Source: an uncultured Prevotellaceae bacterium (GTDB lineage: Bacteria > Bacteroidota > Bacteroidia > Bacteroidales > Bacteroidaceae). From it: a DNA stretch of 7,201 bases. The position numbers and the translations under genes are program-made. Where the stretch lies: contig CAMZHP010000168.1 in the NCBI GenBank assembly GCA_947306845.1, positions 1-7,201 of the forward strand, written 5' to 3'. Positions 7,074 to 7,201 of this stretch are shown one piece after another. Each line of letters starts with the position of its first letter. The stretch's first letter is position 1. The notes beneath the pieces were generated by a model. That model saw only the letters and a list, made by a program, of their open reading frames with translations, ran no database searches and had not been told where the DNA came from.

Positions 7074-7201
7074 CTACCGCGTTTCTTCCAGTTTTATTTC
7101 TTCTGCTGTTTCCACAGCGACCTCTTTTCCCTGATACTTCTCGTGCAGTTTCTGGAACACGATGAAGAAGGCGGGAACCACGAAGAGCAGGGCAATGGTA
7201 C
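7074..7201 (-). CDS. RND-family efflux pump inner-membrane permease, C-terminal end (partial)
   Basis: Only the last 41 codons and the TAG stop are in the window; the gene enters from the right edge. The visible peptide starts with a hydrophobic segment reading TIALLFVVPAFFIVFQKL, which matches the final transmembrane helix of HAE1/AcrB-type resistance-nodulation-division pumps, where a 'L..(F/V)VP.FF.v' pattern precedes a charged cytoplasmic tail. Here the tail is about 23 residues and rich in Glu and Lys. Pumps of this family use the proton gradient to drive drugs, bile acids or other amphipathic compounds through a periplasmic adaptor and an outer-membrane channel. The next gene downstream is such a channel, which supports the call. 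The periplasmic adaptor is not visible and would be expected further upstream. The short length keeps the call below certainty, and substrate cannot be inferred. Confidence 0.8.
   Translation of the reverse strand, partial: TIALLFVVPAFFIVFQKLHEKYQGKEVAVETAEEIKLEETR

Overview
The window looks like part of a Bacteroidota chromosome, probably Prevotellaceae or Bacteroidaceae. This rests on protein style (a lipoprotein outer-membrane efflux factor, a patatin with a fused outer-membrane barrel, a TolC-like protein with a long extracellular-loop region), on A/T-rich gene leaders that mostly lack a Shine-Dalgarno sequence, and on AT-rich heptad repeats between genes. The genus cannot be fixed from the sequence alone.

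All five real genes lie on the minus strand, so they read from the right edge to the left. From upstream to downstream they are: the last 41 codons of an RND efflux pump (7074-7201); a 132-bp AT-rich gap with short heptad repeats; a NodT/OprM-type outer-membrane efflux lipoprotein (5508-6941); a 753-residue CPA2-family cation:proton antiporter with two TrkA-C domains (3204-5465); a 773-residue type Vd patatin phospholipase with a POTRA-like segment and Omp85-type barrel (830-3151); and the first 269 codons of a second TolC-family protein (1-808). The last four are separated by only 42, 52 and 21 bp, with no visible terminator, so they are probably cotranscribed. No stretch longer than 300 bp lacks a gene.

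The theme is envelope export. The RND pump end and the lipoprotein channel would form a tripartite drug or metabolite efflux system, with the periplasmic adaptor expected upstream of the window. The second TolC-like protein probably begins another export module that continues beyond the left edge. Between them sit an ion antiporter and an outer-membrane lipase. A role in balancing proton or cation gradients and outer-membrane lipids alongside efflux is possible but is inference.

I found no RNA genes, CRISPR array, insertion sequence or clearly new system. The points most worth a second look are a 9-bp in-frame tandem repeat inside the POTRA-like region of the patatin, the antiporter's architecture (extra membrane block and two RCK-C domains without an RCK-N domain), the mixed gene set in one tight cluster, and a lone strong Shine-Dalgarno sequence before the antiporter.
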